Positions 1-10,096 of a stretch of DNA of 18,402 nucleotides are shown one piece after another. The notes below the pieces were generated by a model. The model was not told where the DNA came from, made no database searches, and worked only from the letters and a program-made list of their open reading frames with translations. The translations under genes and the position numbers were made by a program. This DNA is from Russula earlei (Eukaryota > Basidiomycota > Agaricomycetes > Russulales > Russulaceae), in the NCBI GenBank assembly GCA_025769875.1, contig JAGFNK010000921.1, positions 1 through 18,402 on the forward strand, in the 5' to 3' direction. Position 1 is the stretch's first letter. The number at the start of each line of letters is the position of its first letter.

Positions 1-172
1 ACTGGCCTCTACTCTTTGCCTCTGCCCCCTGCAACACATACCAGTCCCCATTTGGTATCTTAGTCGTTTGGCTCGTCTTCTTGTTCAACACCATTTACGC
101 CGCATATCATCTGTTCCAACCTTTGCCCACCTGCTCCTGAGTCCTTAGTGATCAGCAGTACATGTCTTGACA
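1..172 (+). repeat. 3' end (U5) of the 5' LTR of element 1
   Basis: It aligns with the last 170 or so bases of the complete LTRs in this window and ends in the same GTCTTGACA. It is followed two bases later by the family primer site. The upstream part lies outside the window. The ACG of other copies near the end is ACA here (tacatg instead of tacgtg), a CpG-type change. Confidence 0.9.
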
Positions 173-174
173 TC

Positions 175-184
175 TGGACAGTCT
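175..184 (+). promoter_or_regulatory. Primer binding site of element 1 (self-priming type)
   Basis: TGGACAGTCT starts two bases after the LTR end. It is the exact reverse complement of AGACTGTCCA, which lies just downstream of the TATA box in every complete family 1 LTR here. That is the arrangement known from Tf1/sushi elements, where the folded-back RNA 5' end primes minus-strand synthesis. No tRNA match was recognised. Confidence 0.75.
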
Positions 185-1610
185 CTCATCATCCCTGTAT
201 TGACCAGCCAACGCTCAAGCGTCCACTCCTAACCCCCACTTTGGTTAACACCTCCTTGCGCCTCCCTTCTCCTCTGCCTCAACCTACCCCACACACTGCC
301 CTTCGCATTCTCACTGAAGACATCGACCCGGTCGACACGTCCTCGCCCCTTAGCATCCTATACTCCCCAACAGCCCCACCATTGTCTCCCAACATTCCCC
401 AGCCTATCCCAGGAGGTTTTGTCCCTATCGGCACTCCCCTCCAGCGCAGAATGAGCAACAGCAAGCGGACCATCCTCCCTTGCCTGAAGGCTTCCTTGAC
501 CGTCCCCCCTGCACAGCATTTCGCTTCCATCCACACCAGTACTTCATCCTCCCTACCACCAATCATTCCCGCAAGCAGTGGCATCCCCTCCACAACTTGA
601 ATCATCAAGACTACCTGGGACGCATCCCTACCTCAGAACAGTTAACTCGTCACACATTCACAGACACCTTCACCACCGCCTTTCGTGCACGCATCATCCA
701 CACTTTTGCAGTCGAGCCCTCCAACACTGCCCTTGCCACTGAGTATGGCCTCACCCCCTTTGGCATTTGCTCTAACGTCGGGATATACGCCCCAGACGCT
801 GACTTCCCCCTCGGACGCATCGCATACATCTTCAATACTTCTTTGTTTAAGAAATTACTTACCTTGCCTGCTATTTACTGCCCTGCTTATGAGGGCTCAT
901 TTTGCTTATCCATTGTACATGACTTCTTGACGGACGCCTTGCTTTTGCTTACGGTACTTACATTTCGAAGAGAACAGTAACCGTGTCTCCCTACGTCACT
1001 ATTCGATTTATACAGTCGATACCATCCACTTCAACAACCACAGTTACTTTGCTTCTATTTCACATTCACCTCGTATCCCCCCTAACCCTCTCAAAATAAT
1101 TGAGAGGTACCATCTCGAAACCATAGATCTTGCGCACGGTTTCTTAAAAAGTAAGAACCACCCTTGTAACACTTCAATAAAGATCAAATAACCTTTCCCC
1201 TTTGCCTTAACTAAAGTGCCTCGAGAATACACCTTAGAAGAAGACAAAGAAGAAGATGCTATCACTGGACATGTCTTAAGTCTAAGTCACTATCGAACCT
1301 GGGCCTCCACTGCATTTCCTGTTAACACCTTAACAAACCTACACGACGTACCAGGAATAGAACCACCCCACAAAGACTTTCCTCATCTCATTGTCAAAGA
1401 GTTCCTTGAAGTCTTACCATTTGGACAACTCCTAAGCCACGACGAACACGCATTATATCTTGAAACCCTTAGTCGACTCCTGCCACCCAGCACGACAACA
1501 ACTATTATGTTGGCAACTTGCTCAAGCAAAGAACATCCAAGGGCAACCAGTTGATTATCAGTCCCTGTGCTCCAGCGAATTGAACCTTTGGACCAGGATC
1601 ATCCAGCCAC
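185..1610 (+). pseudogene. Unidentified pre-gag coding region, N-terminal part (decayed)
   Basis: I do not recognise this protein. It starts proline/serine/threonine-rich (to about 430), then becomes a globular-looking stretch (480-935) whose protein sequence recurs in the right-hand element at 17935-18402. Coding then moves to a second frame (about 955-1554) containing acidic and aromatic-rich segments, broken by a TAA at 1189, and probably moves again near 1500. Compared with the right-hand copy, element 1 lost one C in a C-run near 436, explaining one frameshift. It lies between primer site and gag in the sense direction, so it belongs to the element. No convincing ATG start exists: most ATGs here are ACG or CG-containing in the other copy. 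Confidence 0.6.
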
Positions 1611-2449
1611 GTCACTGTCAAGACACGTACTGCTGATCCATGTGGACTTAGGAGCAGGTGGGCAAAGGTCGGAACAGATGGTACGCAGCGTAGGCGGCGT
1701 TGAACAAGAGGACGAGCCAAATGACTAAGATGTACCAGATGGGGACTGGTACGTGTAACTGGAGGCAGAGGCGAAGGTTAGAAGCCAGTGCAACGAGGGG
1801 GCTTTAAACAAGGCGGTCGTAGAAGAGTACCTTGGAAGCGAGGGGAGTCTTTAAACTGAGCGGTCACGGGGGAGTACCCAGGAAGATGAGAGTATCACAA
1901 ATGGACAGTCTGACAACTGCCATGCTTCATCGGGGCTTATATACAGTGTACAGGGTCGATTACAAAGAACTGGGACTATTCTAGACTCTTTGGTACCATC
2001 CAATAGGACTATAGAGGCATAAACTTGCTTGTGTCAAGTTTCAGGCTTACTGAGCGCATTACTGATCATTGTGGAGCGATGACATCATTATGATGTCACT
2101 GTGGAGCGCTTAGTGAGTCTATGAGGTCACTGTGGAGTCGTTCAGCCAGCCATGATGTCATTGGAGCCTTGATGACGTCAGATGATTTATGCAACAGTTT
2201 CTAAGAGTTTGTGCCGCTGTTTCGGGTCCTTGGTGGCTGGGTGGCCATGTGGCTGCCACGCGATGATTACCCGATTAGGAAACGGGTGTCTGGTCGTGTT
2301 ATAGTGCCTTTGCAATTGCAATATCTTGTACCATAGGAGGGATAGCCCAGAAAATGGAAGGGAGTTGGCAATGCAAAGTGAGAGAGGTCTCTCTTGAGTG
2401 AAATAGGACAATCTATGGTCAGGACCTGGCCTTGGTTCGTAACAGTCAC
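1611..2449 (-). mobile_element. Solo LTR A (family 1, reverse) with target duplication GTCAC
   Basis: The LTR spans 1616-2444 (829 bp). On the plus strand it runs from TGTCAAGACACG to GGTTCGTAACA, the reverse complement of the LTRs at 8571 and 16812. GTCAC flanks it directly at 1611-1615 and 2445-2449. On its own strand it has TATATAA (plus-strand 1937-1943) and the start motif AGACTGTCCA (1902-1911) about 32 bases on. It keeps a perfect CRE-like TGACGTCA at 2173-2180. There is no internal sequence, so it is a solo LTR left by LTR-LTR recombination. Confidence 0.95.
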
Positions 2450-2969
2450 CATCTCATTGTTAATTCTTTAAGGACAGGGTATCGCCTGTTTTACCTGGCT
2501 TGGACATACATCAGCTACTACCGTCTCACTGTCCAGTTCTACTCACCTACGCCTCAACAGAATACAAAGGGAAAATCAATCTTACGTCCAACTTGCTGTT
2601 GTACCAGGAATACACAACACCTTTGATTGGGAAACTAACTCTTGGCTATACGACGCAGACTACAATCAACCTTGGGCAATTACCAGCCCAGACGCCTCAT
2701 ATACTGGTCCCCCTGCATACTATTCTGTCCCAGCAATCCTAGAAGCCTCGAGTCTCACCCCTCGACCCCTCACACCGATTCAAACCACTGTCCCAACTAG
2801 CCAAGAACGTTGGTCTGCCAGCACAGAAGATACTGAGTCAAATGCGTGGACAGCAAGGTGTAACTGTAAAACAGAGTATTGCACGTGCAACTTTCAACCA
2901 GACACACCTCCTACTCCTGACGGAATTACCTTGTGGATGCCAGGCGATTACCATCTCCCCATTCAATAA
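2450..2969 (+). pseudogene. Pre-gag coding region of element 1, continuation after solo LTR A
   Basis: One frame is open from 2472 to the TAA at 2967-2969 (165 codons) and reads as tryptophan/tyrosine-rich then proline/threonine-rich protein. It contains a four-cysteine cluster CNCKTEYCTC (2859-2888; C-x-C-x4-C-x-C), which could bind a metal, but I cannot tie it to a known family. A stop just upstream (2469-2471) and unclear phasing across the solo LTR show the gene was already decaying or decayed afterwards. No function assigned. Confidence 0.5.
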
Positions 2970-3487
2970 ATCTGGCTCCTCAACACAGGAGACACGCGTC
3001 ATCCCAACGACCCCCTGAGAGAGAAACAATCCCCAATGCAAGAGGATTTCTTGTCGAAAGACCATTACCTCCTACCCCTCCTGACGCCTATGTACCCTTG
3101 TTTACCAATCGTATTCCTACCCCTGTTATACCTACCCAACCCTTTGCATCACCGCTTGTTGAATCCCCTGATAGTGCCGATCTTAGGAAGTACTGATTTA
3201 CACTGCTATCTACCAGAACAATCCTTCTTAGCATTAAACCTACCTACACGTTCAAGGAGAGAGTTAATTGAATTCAAGAGTTATTGCACCCAAGCTTGGC
3301 ATCAACGACTGACACACTTTATAGTTTACAAACACCCCACCAAGGAAATAAGTGACTTTGCCATCTCTCCCAGCAGAATTGAAGGATATCTGTGGAAGAC
3401 CCGAGTGGTTCTAACACAAAGCAGCATCACTGAAGAATACTCCCGAATCCACTTAAGAAGACACCAAGGAAGACCCGATACCATTTG
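2970..3487 (+). pseudogene. Pre-gag coding region of element 1, proline-rich and basic segment
   Basis: Coding-like sequence continues in a shifted frame, first as a proline-rich linker (about 2975-3195), then, after another frame change near 3190, as a charged segment with several basic and aromatic residues (about 3195-3487, ending at a TGA). The frame changes look like indel damage in one long reading frame. I recognise no family. The linker resembles the disordered, proline-rich stretches common in retroelement Gag regions, which is only a compositional similarity. Confidence 0.45.
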
Positions 3488-3557
3488 ACTAAAACCAGCC
3501 TACACCATTGCATATCCTTGGAACAACGGCATTGGACTATAACAGTTGTCTAGATCT

Positions 3558-4005
3558 ATGAGCACTAGGAGAGACATCACTGACGAAGAAGAAAATCTAA
3601 TCCCACTCCTATTTGAAAGCCTCAGTTACGACACTCAAGATCACTGTTACCGAGGGAAATTTGCAGGTGTATCTATTATCAACCACGGAAATCTTTCTGA
3701 CACTTGGTTATACGAAGACGACAATGACGAAGTTACCACTGAGCAACTTAAAGCAGCAGCCCCAGGAGCGGAAAACGTTCAAGAATTCAACCCCTACAAT
3801 TTCACAGGTCTCTTCCTAGATAAACCAGTCAAGTGGAGTCGTTCTAGAAGATATTGGGTTTACTACAACAACAAAGAAGTCGATTTCACGGCTAGAGCAA
3901 CACAAGAAGTTACCGCTGTTCTAGGCACTGCACCAAGCATTTCGAAGTGCTACTCCAGGACCCTCTACCCGTCGAAATACTCAACAACCCACTCCGCATA
4001 CAGTT
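3558..4005 (+). pseudogene. Acidic pre-gag segment of element 1
   Basis: From the ATG at 3558 this frame encodes an acidic protein (DITDEEEN near its start, DDNDEV in the middle) with a later aromatic patch, open to a TAG at 4005-4007. The gag frame next door is already open from about 4003, so this could be the N-terminal part of Gag joined through a frameshift near 3945. It could instead be a separate ORF with its own ATG. No domain recognised. Confidence 0.45.
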
Positions 4006-5068
4006 AGCAGCATACCACAAACAATTCCCCAAACACTCACTCCAACTAGAATCCAATTACAAGGTCCAGCTCCACCAATTGTTACAGTTGCAACAACTCA
4101 GAACCCTACAATGTCAAGCAATCCACGTCTTGTTGGAACTGCACCAGAACCCTTTGATGGAAAGGCCGATAATGCAGAAGCCTTTTGGGCAGCTTTGGCC
4201 AATTATTACTACATCAATGGTGACTCCTTTACAGATGAAAGCAAGAAAGTTGCCGCTGCACTAACCCACTTTAAAGTAGGAACACCCGCCAGAGCGTGGG
4301 CTAGAGAACAGACCACTAATGGCTATGGCTCGTACAATAGCAGACTATGGATCATGGGACGATTTCAAGAAAGCCTTTGCCGATCACTTTATCCCTGCAG
4401 AAGCAGAATTAGCCTCCGCTAACACCATGCACACTTATTACCAAGGGAAACTACCATTTAATGAATGGTATCAGAAATGGTCACACCACGCATCACGAGC
4501 TACCACTGATGAAAGAACAAAGATGTACACATTCAGGAAGAACATTAACCCAGCCCTACATCAGAAAATACTAGGGATCACACCGACACCAACTACACTT
4601 GCAGCCCTTGTCAAAGCAGCAAGAGAATTTGACAACCTGTTCCACCTATACAATTCCACGGCCTTCAGAGGAGGACGCTCTGTGTGTACTCGAGGATTAA
4701 ACACTCAAGGATCAGACAATCCCTTGGAAATTAACTTGTACCAAGGAGAACCTAATGAACGACCTTGGGAATCCAGAAGTGAAAGGAAACCTCTCACAGA
4801 TGCAGAGAAAGAATTTCGACGCAAGAACAACCTCTGTTATTACTGTGGAAAGAAGAACCATATGGCAAATCAATGTAGAGCAAAGAAAGCAGCCCAAGGA
4901 CGCCAACGACAAGGATCTCGCCCCCAAACAGTCAGAGCTACAACCATCCAAGATGAAAACATTGAACCTGCACAAGAAGAACCTATTCCTGTTGCATCAT
5001 TGACAACTTGGAGAGAAACACTTGCGGACTCGATCCTCCGCCCAAGATCTGCTCCTATGGATTTTTAA
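4003..5068 (+). pseudogene. gag: Gag of element 1 (one frameshift)
   Basis: Gag forms the virus-like particle and packages the element RNA. The typical opening PEPFDGKADNAEAF (about 4147) is followed by the retrotransposon Gag core up to about 4650, a basic linker, and a zinc knuckle CYYCGKKNHMANQC (4835-4876, C-x2-C-x4-H-x4-C). The candidate ATG is 4111, but the frame is open and protein-like upstream to about 4003. A single frame change near 4320-4350 splits the core. It ends at TAA 5066-5068, right after a GGATTTT heptamer. The knuckle and core identify Gag firmly; whether it is fused to the pre-gag segment is unknown. Confidence 0.85.
5059..5065 (+). promoter_or_regulatory. Probable -1 ribosomal frameshift heptamer between gag and pol (element 1)
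   Basis: G GAT TTT in gag phase is followed at once by the gag stop TAA. The -1 frame is open on through the stop for about 130 bases. The identical heptamer sits at the same place in family 2 (13834-13840). GGATTT-type heptamers are known slippery sites in retroviruses. No downstream pseudoknot was tested. Confidence 0.5.
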
Positions 5069-5189
5069 TTGGACCCCCTTCTGCACCGAGAAGGGACACG
5101 GTCCAAATCAGTACGATACAAAGAGAAATCAATTACCCCAAAGTTTTTACCAAGAATATTCACTCCCCATTCCATTGCCTTGAAAGTTA

Positions 5190-5721
5190 CTCTTAGTGGG
5201 GAAGACAAGCGGCAAAGAAATTGGTGCAAGAGCCCTGCTTGACAGTGGAGCAGAAGGAATGATAATCCATGAATGATTTGCACAAAGACACCACCTGCAC
5301 CTCCGAACTATGACCAAACCCTTGCCAGCACAAAATGTAGATGGAACACAAAATGCCAATGGACTAATACACTTTAGCACCATCCAAAGACTTCGTATTA
5401 CAAGCACACACAGTGCCTACTCATGACAAACAAGCAGAATTCCTTGTCACTAACATTGGAGATCACGACATTATCTTAGGAACAGATTGGCTACGACACC
5501 ACAACCCAGATATCGATTGGGCAAATGATACAATCACACTGAGGAACTGCCCCCGAACCTGCCTTACCACACATCCAAGCATAACCATTGCATCTGCATC
5601 TGGAACGCGGAATTACCAAATACAAGCACTTACGTTCCCTGAAGAAGAAGAACCTGAATTTGCAAACATTGCTGCACTAATTTCCCAGATACCTGAAGGG
5701 ACTATTGAACCCATGTGTTGA
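5190..5721 (+). pseudogene. pol: Pol of element 1: aspartic protease region (decayed)
   Basis: The protease would cleave the polyprotein. The active-site motif LLDSGAEG is present (catalytic Asp codon 5241-5243), and a later segment carries the flap-end signature ILGTDWL (about 5473). The two halves lie in different frames. A TGA follows IIHE in the active-site half where a basic residue is expected, and another frame change occurs near 5410. It follows gag by about 120 bases in the -1 direction, as in family 2. Non-functional as it stands. Confidence 0.8.
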
Positions 5722-5839
5722 CGAACAAATCTACAAGTGCATTTAGACCAATGACAATCAACATAAGAGCCAAATCAACCACAGCTACCAAGCTAGCCCA
5801 TGCAGAAACGCCCCCCAGGACATTAGACGAACTTGTCCC

Positions 5840-6715
5840 TGCCCATTCTTGAAATGGCGAAAGGTTTTCGATGAACAAGCTTCCCAACGCCTTCCTGCTC
5901 ACCAACCATGGGACCATGCAATCAATCTGAAACCAGGGATCGCCCGACAGCGATTCTGGTATCTATCGACTTACTCCCAAAGAACTACAAGCCCTAAAGA
6001 ATACTTAGATGAACACTTGAAAAGAGGGACTATCCGACCATCAAAAGCAGCTATTGCTAGTCCATTCTTCTTTGTGGAAAAGAAAGGAGGAAATCTACGA
6101 CCAGTACAAGACTACAGAGCCCTGAACACAGCAACTGTCAAAGACGCATATCCACTACCTTTGATTCCTGAACTAATCGACAAACTCCAAGGAGCCCAAT
6201 ATTTTACCAAGTTTGAAGTACGATGGGGATACAACAATATCCGCCTAAGAGAAGGGCGACAAACACCTTGCAGCATTCAAGACACCTTTGAACCTTTGAT
6301 AATGACATTCGGTCTCTGCAACTGCCCCAGCCACTTTTCAACGCTTTATGAACACCATCCTAGCAAAATACATTGCCACTGAATGAGTGGTCGTTTATCT
6401 AGATGATATACTAATCATGGCACAAACCTTAAACGAACTGGATGACTGGACACACAAGGTCCTCAAGACACTCCAAGACCACGATTTATACTTGAAACCA
6501 GAGAAATGTGCTTTTCAACAAACCTCTATTAGTTACCTAGGCATCAATATCTCCCAAGGACGAATATCTATGGACCAAGACAAGTTAATAGGCATTACAA
6601 AGTGGCCTACTCCGACCAACGTTACAGAAATCCAAGCATTTCTAGGATTTTGCAACTTCTATCGACTGATTTATCCACCAATACTCACAAATGGCACGAC
6701 CCTTGTTTAATCTAA
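5840..6715 (+). pseudogene. pol: Pol of element 1: reverse transcriptase (decayed)
   Basis: RT motifs appear in order: FFVEKKGG and VQDYRALN (about 6065-6125), FEVRWGYNN (about 6210) and YLDDILI (6396 onward), then the thumb and connection segment with TEIQAFLGF. The first catalytic Asp, normally F-D in this position, is Glu here. The frame changes near 6335 and a TGA stands three codons before the VVYLDD block. The last part shifts frame again near 6690. Order and motifs place it in Ty3/gypsy, but it cannot encode active enzyme. Confidence 0.88.
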
Positions 6716-7230
6716 CAAAGAAAGAACACCCCTTTAAATGGGAAGACTGATGAAGAACAAGCATTTAGAAAATTAATCCAGGCATTTATGACAGCCCCAG
6801 TCCTCATGTTACCAGATCATACTAAACCCTTTCGGCTCATCTGCAATGCAAGCGACTTTGCAGTCAGCGCAATCTTGGAACAACCTGATGAATTTAACAG
6901 ATATCACCCAGTAGCCTATTTTTCGAAATCCTTGGACCCCACACAACGAAATTACATGATCTACGATAAAGAACTCCTAGCCATCGTCTCATCCCTCTGG
7001 CACTTCCGACACTACCTTGAAGGTGCTACACACCCCATTGATCTATGGACGGACCACAATAATTTGACATACTTCATGACAAAACAAAAACTTACACGAT
7101 GACAAGCCCAATGGGCACTCCTTCTTAGCAATTTTGATTTTACCATTACCCATCACCCAGGAACTATGAACAAAGCAGATGGTCTGTCCAGGTGGCCAGA
7201 CTTTAAAGAGGGGATACAAAATGAAAACGA
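6716..7230 (+). pseudogene. pol: Pol of element 1: RNase H (decayed)
   Basis: RNase H removes the RNA strand during reverse transcription. The motifs are LICNASDFAV (about 6836), YDKELLAIV (about 6962) and WTDHNNL (about 7050). The first catalytic Asp of the usual T-D-A-S motif is Asn here (codon 6845-6847), a single transition. A TGA at about 7100 interrupts the region after KLTR, where a second Arg is common, so a CGA to TGA change is likely. The connection HPGTMNKADGLSR that normally precedes the integrase is intact. Confidence 0.85.
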
Positions 7231-8424
7231 TGGAAAGGTGCTCCTAGATGACAAATATTTTAAAATTAGAGCAACACACACCTCTGCTACAGAGCCAATT
7301 GGCGACCAAGAACTTCGACAACAACTGCAATCTAGCAAAGACTACGACCCAGAAGTATCTAACGTGTTAGCAATCATTATAAAGAATGGACCAAGACAAT
7401 TATCCAAGGGCTTACAAGACTGGAACCTCGAAGATGGACTAATATTATTCAAAGGAAAAGTCTATATCCCAAACAGTGACACCCTACGAAAGAAAATTCT
7501 GAAACTAAATCATGACTCCCTTGCCACTGGACATCCTGGCCAATGGAAAACTTATGAGCTAATCAGCTGAAACTATTGGTGGCCAGGGATGCTAACCTAT
7601 GTCAAAAGTTATGTAGACGGTTGCGCAATTTGCCAAAGCACAAAGAACCACCCAAAGACAGAAACACCCCTCGTACCAATTACACCAGCTGGAGAAGTAT
7701 GGAAGAGCATTACCATGGACATTATCATGGACCTACCGATTTCACAAGGCTTTGACAGCCTCCTAGTCATGGTAGATCGATTCAGCAAAGCAATAATCAT
7801 TACCCCCTGCCACAAGACAATCACAGCAGATGAAACAGCAACAGTAATCATGAACAATGTCTGGAGGAGAATAGGCCTCCCAACACAAATAATATCAGAC
7901 AGAGGCACTCAATTCGCAGCAAAAGTCACTCAAGAACTATGGAAGAAATTAAATGTCAAGGCATCATTGAGCAGAGCATATCACCCACAGACAGATGGAG
8001 AAACAGAACGAGTTAACCAAGAACTAGAACAATACCTACGAATATTTTGCAACCACCAAGTGGACAATTGGGCAGAACTAATTCCCTTCATGGAGTTTGC
8101 ACATAATGCCAGACAACACAGTGCTACAAACAAACCCCCTTTCGAGGTCTGGTACAGCTTCAACCCAACATTTGCTCCAACCCTTGCCTTTACATCAAAG
8201 TTCCCTTCAATCCAAGAAAGACTAACAAGACTAAACCAGCTCAGAGAAGAAGTAGCTATCTCCCTGAACCAAGCAACTGAGATCATGAAGCAATCAGGAC
8301 CTCAATCCTCCACATTTTGTTTTAAAGAAGGAGATCAAGTATGGTTGGAAGCCACAAATCTACGAACCACTCACCCAAAAGCAAAACTAGGCCCTCGACA
8401 CTATGGACCATTCAAAGTGTCATG
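7231..8424 (+). pseudogene. pol: Pol of element 1: integrase, C-terminal end missing
   Basis: This is the best preserved part of element 1. The zinc-binding module has H-x6-H (NHDSLATGH) and C-x2-C (CAICQ). The core triad is Asp (7718-7720), Asp (7898-7900) and Glu (8006-8008), giving the D-x35-E spacing typical of retroelement integrases. A TGA before NYWWPGM sits where Arg is usual. The GPR/HYGPF module start (about 8395) is there, but the reading leaves the family pattern after FKVS, and the rest of the C-terminal domain is lost. It is unknown whether this family had a chromodomain. Confidence 0.88.
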
Positions 8425-8570
8425 GTAACTAGCCGTGTCAGTTCACAAGCGGAAAACAAGTTGATGATAGAGAGGTGTTCAATAAACGGACTGGTTCCTG
8501 TGTATAATGAGTAAGGATCCCTGCAGCGCTCGAAGTGTTTTATGCTAAACAGGTTATGGCCAATAGACCC
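8425..8570. other. Unassigned sequence between element 1 pol and solo LTR B
   Basis: Expected integrase C-terminal coding is absent in all frames I read. No LTR terminus, purine tract or repeat copy was recognised. It ends in GACCC, the target site of LTR B, so it continues logically at 9404. Confidence 0.5.
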
Positions 8571-9403
8571 TGTTATGAACCAAGGCCAGGTCCTGGCTGT
8601 AGATGGTCCTATTTCACTCAAGAGAGACCTCTCTCATTTTGCATTACCAACTCCCTTCCATTTTCTGGGCTATCCCTCCTGGAGTGCAAGATATTGGTAT
8701 TGCAAAGACACTATAACACGACCAGGCACCCGTTTCCTAATCGGGTAATCATCGCGTGGCAGCCACATGGTCACCCAGCCACCAGGAACCTGAAACAGCG
8801 GCACAAACTCTTAGAAACTGTTGCATAACTCATCTGATGTCATCAAGGCTCCAATGACATCATGGCTGACTGAGCGACTCCACAGTGACCTCATAGGCTC
8901 ACTAAGCGCTCCACAGTGACATCATAATGATGTCATCGCTCCACAATGATCAGTAATGCACTCAGTAAGCCTGAAACTTGACACAAACAAGTTTATGCCT
9001 CTGTAGTCCTATTGGATGGTACCAAAGAGTCTAGAATAGTCCCAGTTCTTTGTAATTGACCCTGTACACTGTATATAAGCCCCAATGAAGTATGGCAGTC
9101 ATCAGACTGTCCATTTGTGATACTCTCATCTTCCTGGGTACTCCCCTGCGACCGCTCAGTCTAAAGATTACCCTCGCCTCCAAGGTACTCTTCAACAACC
9201 GCCTTGTTTAAAGCCCCTCACTACACTGGCCTCCAGCCTTCACCTCTGTCTCTTGCAACACCTACCAGTCCCCATCTGGTACCTCCTCATCGTTTGGCTC
9301 GTCCTCTTGTTCAATGCTGCCTTCGCCATGTATCCTCTGTTCCGACCCTTGCCCACCTGCTCCTGAGTCCTTAGCAATCAGCAGTACGTGTCTTGACAGA
9401 CCC
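8566..9403 (+). mobile_element. Solo LTR B (family 1, forward) with target duplication GACCC
   Basis: The LTR is 8571-9398 (828 bp), TGTTATGAACC to GTCTTGACA. GACCC flanks it at 8566-8570 and 9399-9403. It has TATATAA at 9072-9078 and start motif AGACTGTCCA at 9104-9113. It has no primer site after it and no purine tract before it, which argues against it being the 3' LTR of element 1. Its U5 wording matches LTR C more closely than A or D, suggesting two LTR subfamilies. Confidence 0.9.
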
Positions 9404-9717
9404 TTCCTAGTACAACTCGGTCCGTTGAGAAGCTAGGGTAAGTTTGGAATGGGATAGACTAGGGCTGGTTCCACTAGCTATATGCATTCAAGTCCATCGG
9501 GGACCTTGAACAACACAGAGAGAGTAGAGGAAGGTAGGTCTTAAAGGAGGAAAGCTCTTCTCAGGGGAGTGAAGAGAGACTCTTAGGGAAGGAAGGGAAA
9601 GGTGAAGAGTAGATGGTGGATGGTGTGTTGAGAGTTGATGAAATGGAGAGGTGGTTGTGGTTTAAGGGTTAAGAGCGAAGTGGGTTGCAGGAGAATATGT
9701 TGGACAAGAGTAGGTTG
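9404..9717. other. Unassigned sequence between LTR B and LTR C
   Basis: About 314 bases, purine-rich on the plus strand in its right half (about 9500-9710) with many GAGAG/GGAAGG runs. No reading frame, LTR end or RNA gene is supported. It may be host sequence or the remnant of an unrecognised repeat. Confidence 0.4.
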
Positions 9718-10096
9718 TGTCAAGACACGTACTGCTGATCACTAAGGACTCAGGAGCAGGTGGGCAAGGGTTGGAACAGATGATACGCAGCGAAGGCGGC
9801 GTTGAACAAGAGGACGAGCCAAACAATGAGGAGGTACCAGATGGGGACTGGTAGGTGTTGCAAGAGACAGAGGTGAAGGCTGGAGGCCAGTGTAGTGAGG
9901 GGCTTTAAACAAGGCGGTCATTGAAGAGTACCTTGGAGGCGAGGGGAATCTTTAGACTGAGCGGTTGCAGGGGAGTACCCAGGAAGATGAGAGTATTACA
10001 AATGGACAGTCTGACAACTGCCATACTTCATTGGGGCTTATATACAGTGTACAGGGTCAATTACAAAGAACTGGGACTATTCTAGACCCTTTGGTA

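Larger units (their letters stand above)
1..8424 (+). mobile_element. Element 1: decayed family 1 Ty3/gypsy retrotransposon (5' part, 3' end missing)
   Basis: In order the stretch holds an LTR end, a primer site, a long unidentified coding-like region, gag with a CCHC knuckle, protease, reverse transcriptase, RNase H and integrase. PR-RT-RH-IN is the Ty3/gypsy order. It is interrupted by a reverse solo LTR (1616-2444). Coding is broken by many frameshifts and TGA stops, and catalytic residues of RT and RNase H are changed, so it is dead. The integrase reading stops matching family expectation at about 8424, and neither the pol tail nor a 3' LTR of this copy is recognisable. The forward LTR at 8571 has its own target duplication and is better read as a later insertion. 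Confidence 0.9.

Noticed and set aside
175..190. tRNA-type primer site (begins TGG)
   Set aside because: The match to the LTR's own 5' RNA sequence is exact, whereas I recognise no tRNA 3' end fitting it. Family 2, with no TGG start, follows the same self-complementary rule.
279..608. Minus-strand open frame opposite the pre-gag region
   Set aside because: Shadow of the sense-strand coding: low-complexity and not supported by any motif.
8571..9398. LTR B as the 3' LTR of element 1
   Set aside because: GACCC flanks it on both sides and no purine tract precedes it, so a separate solo insertion is more likely.
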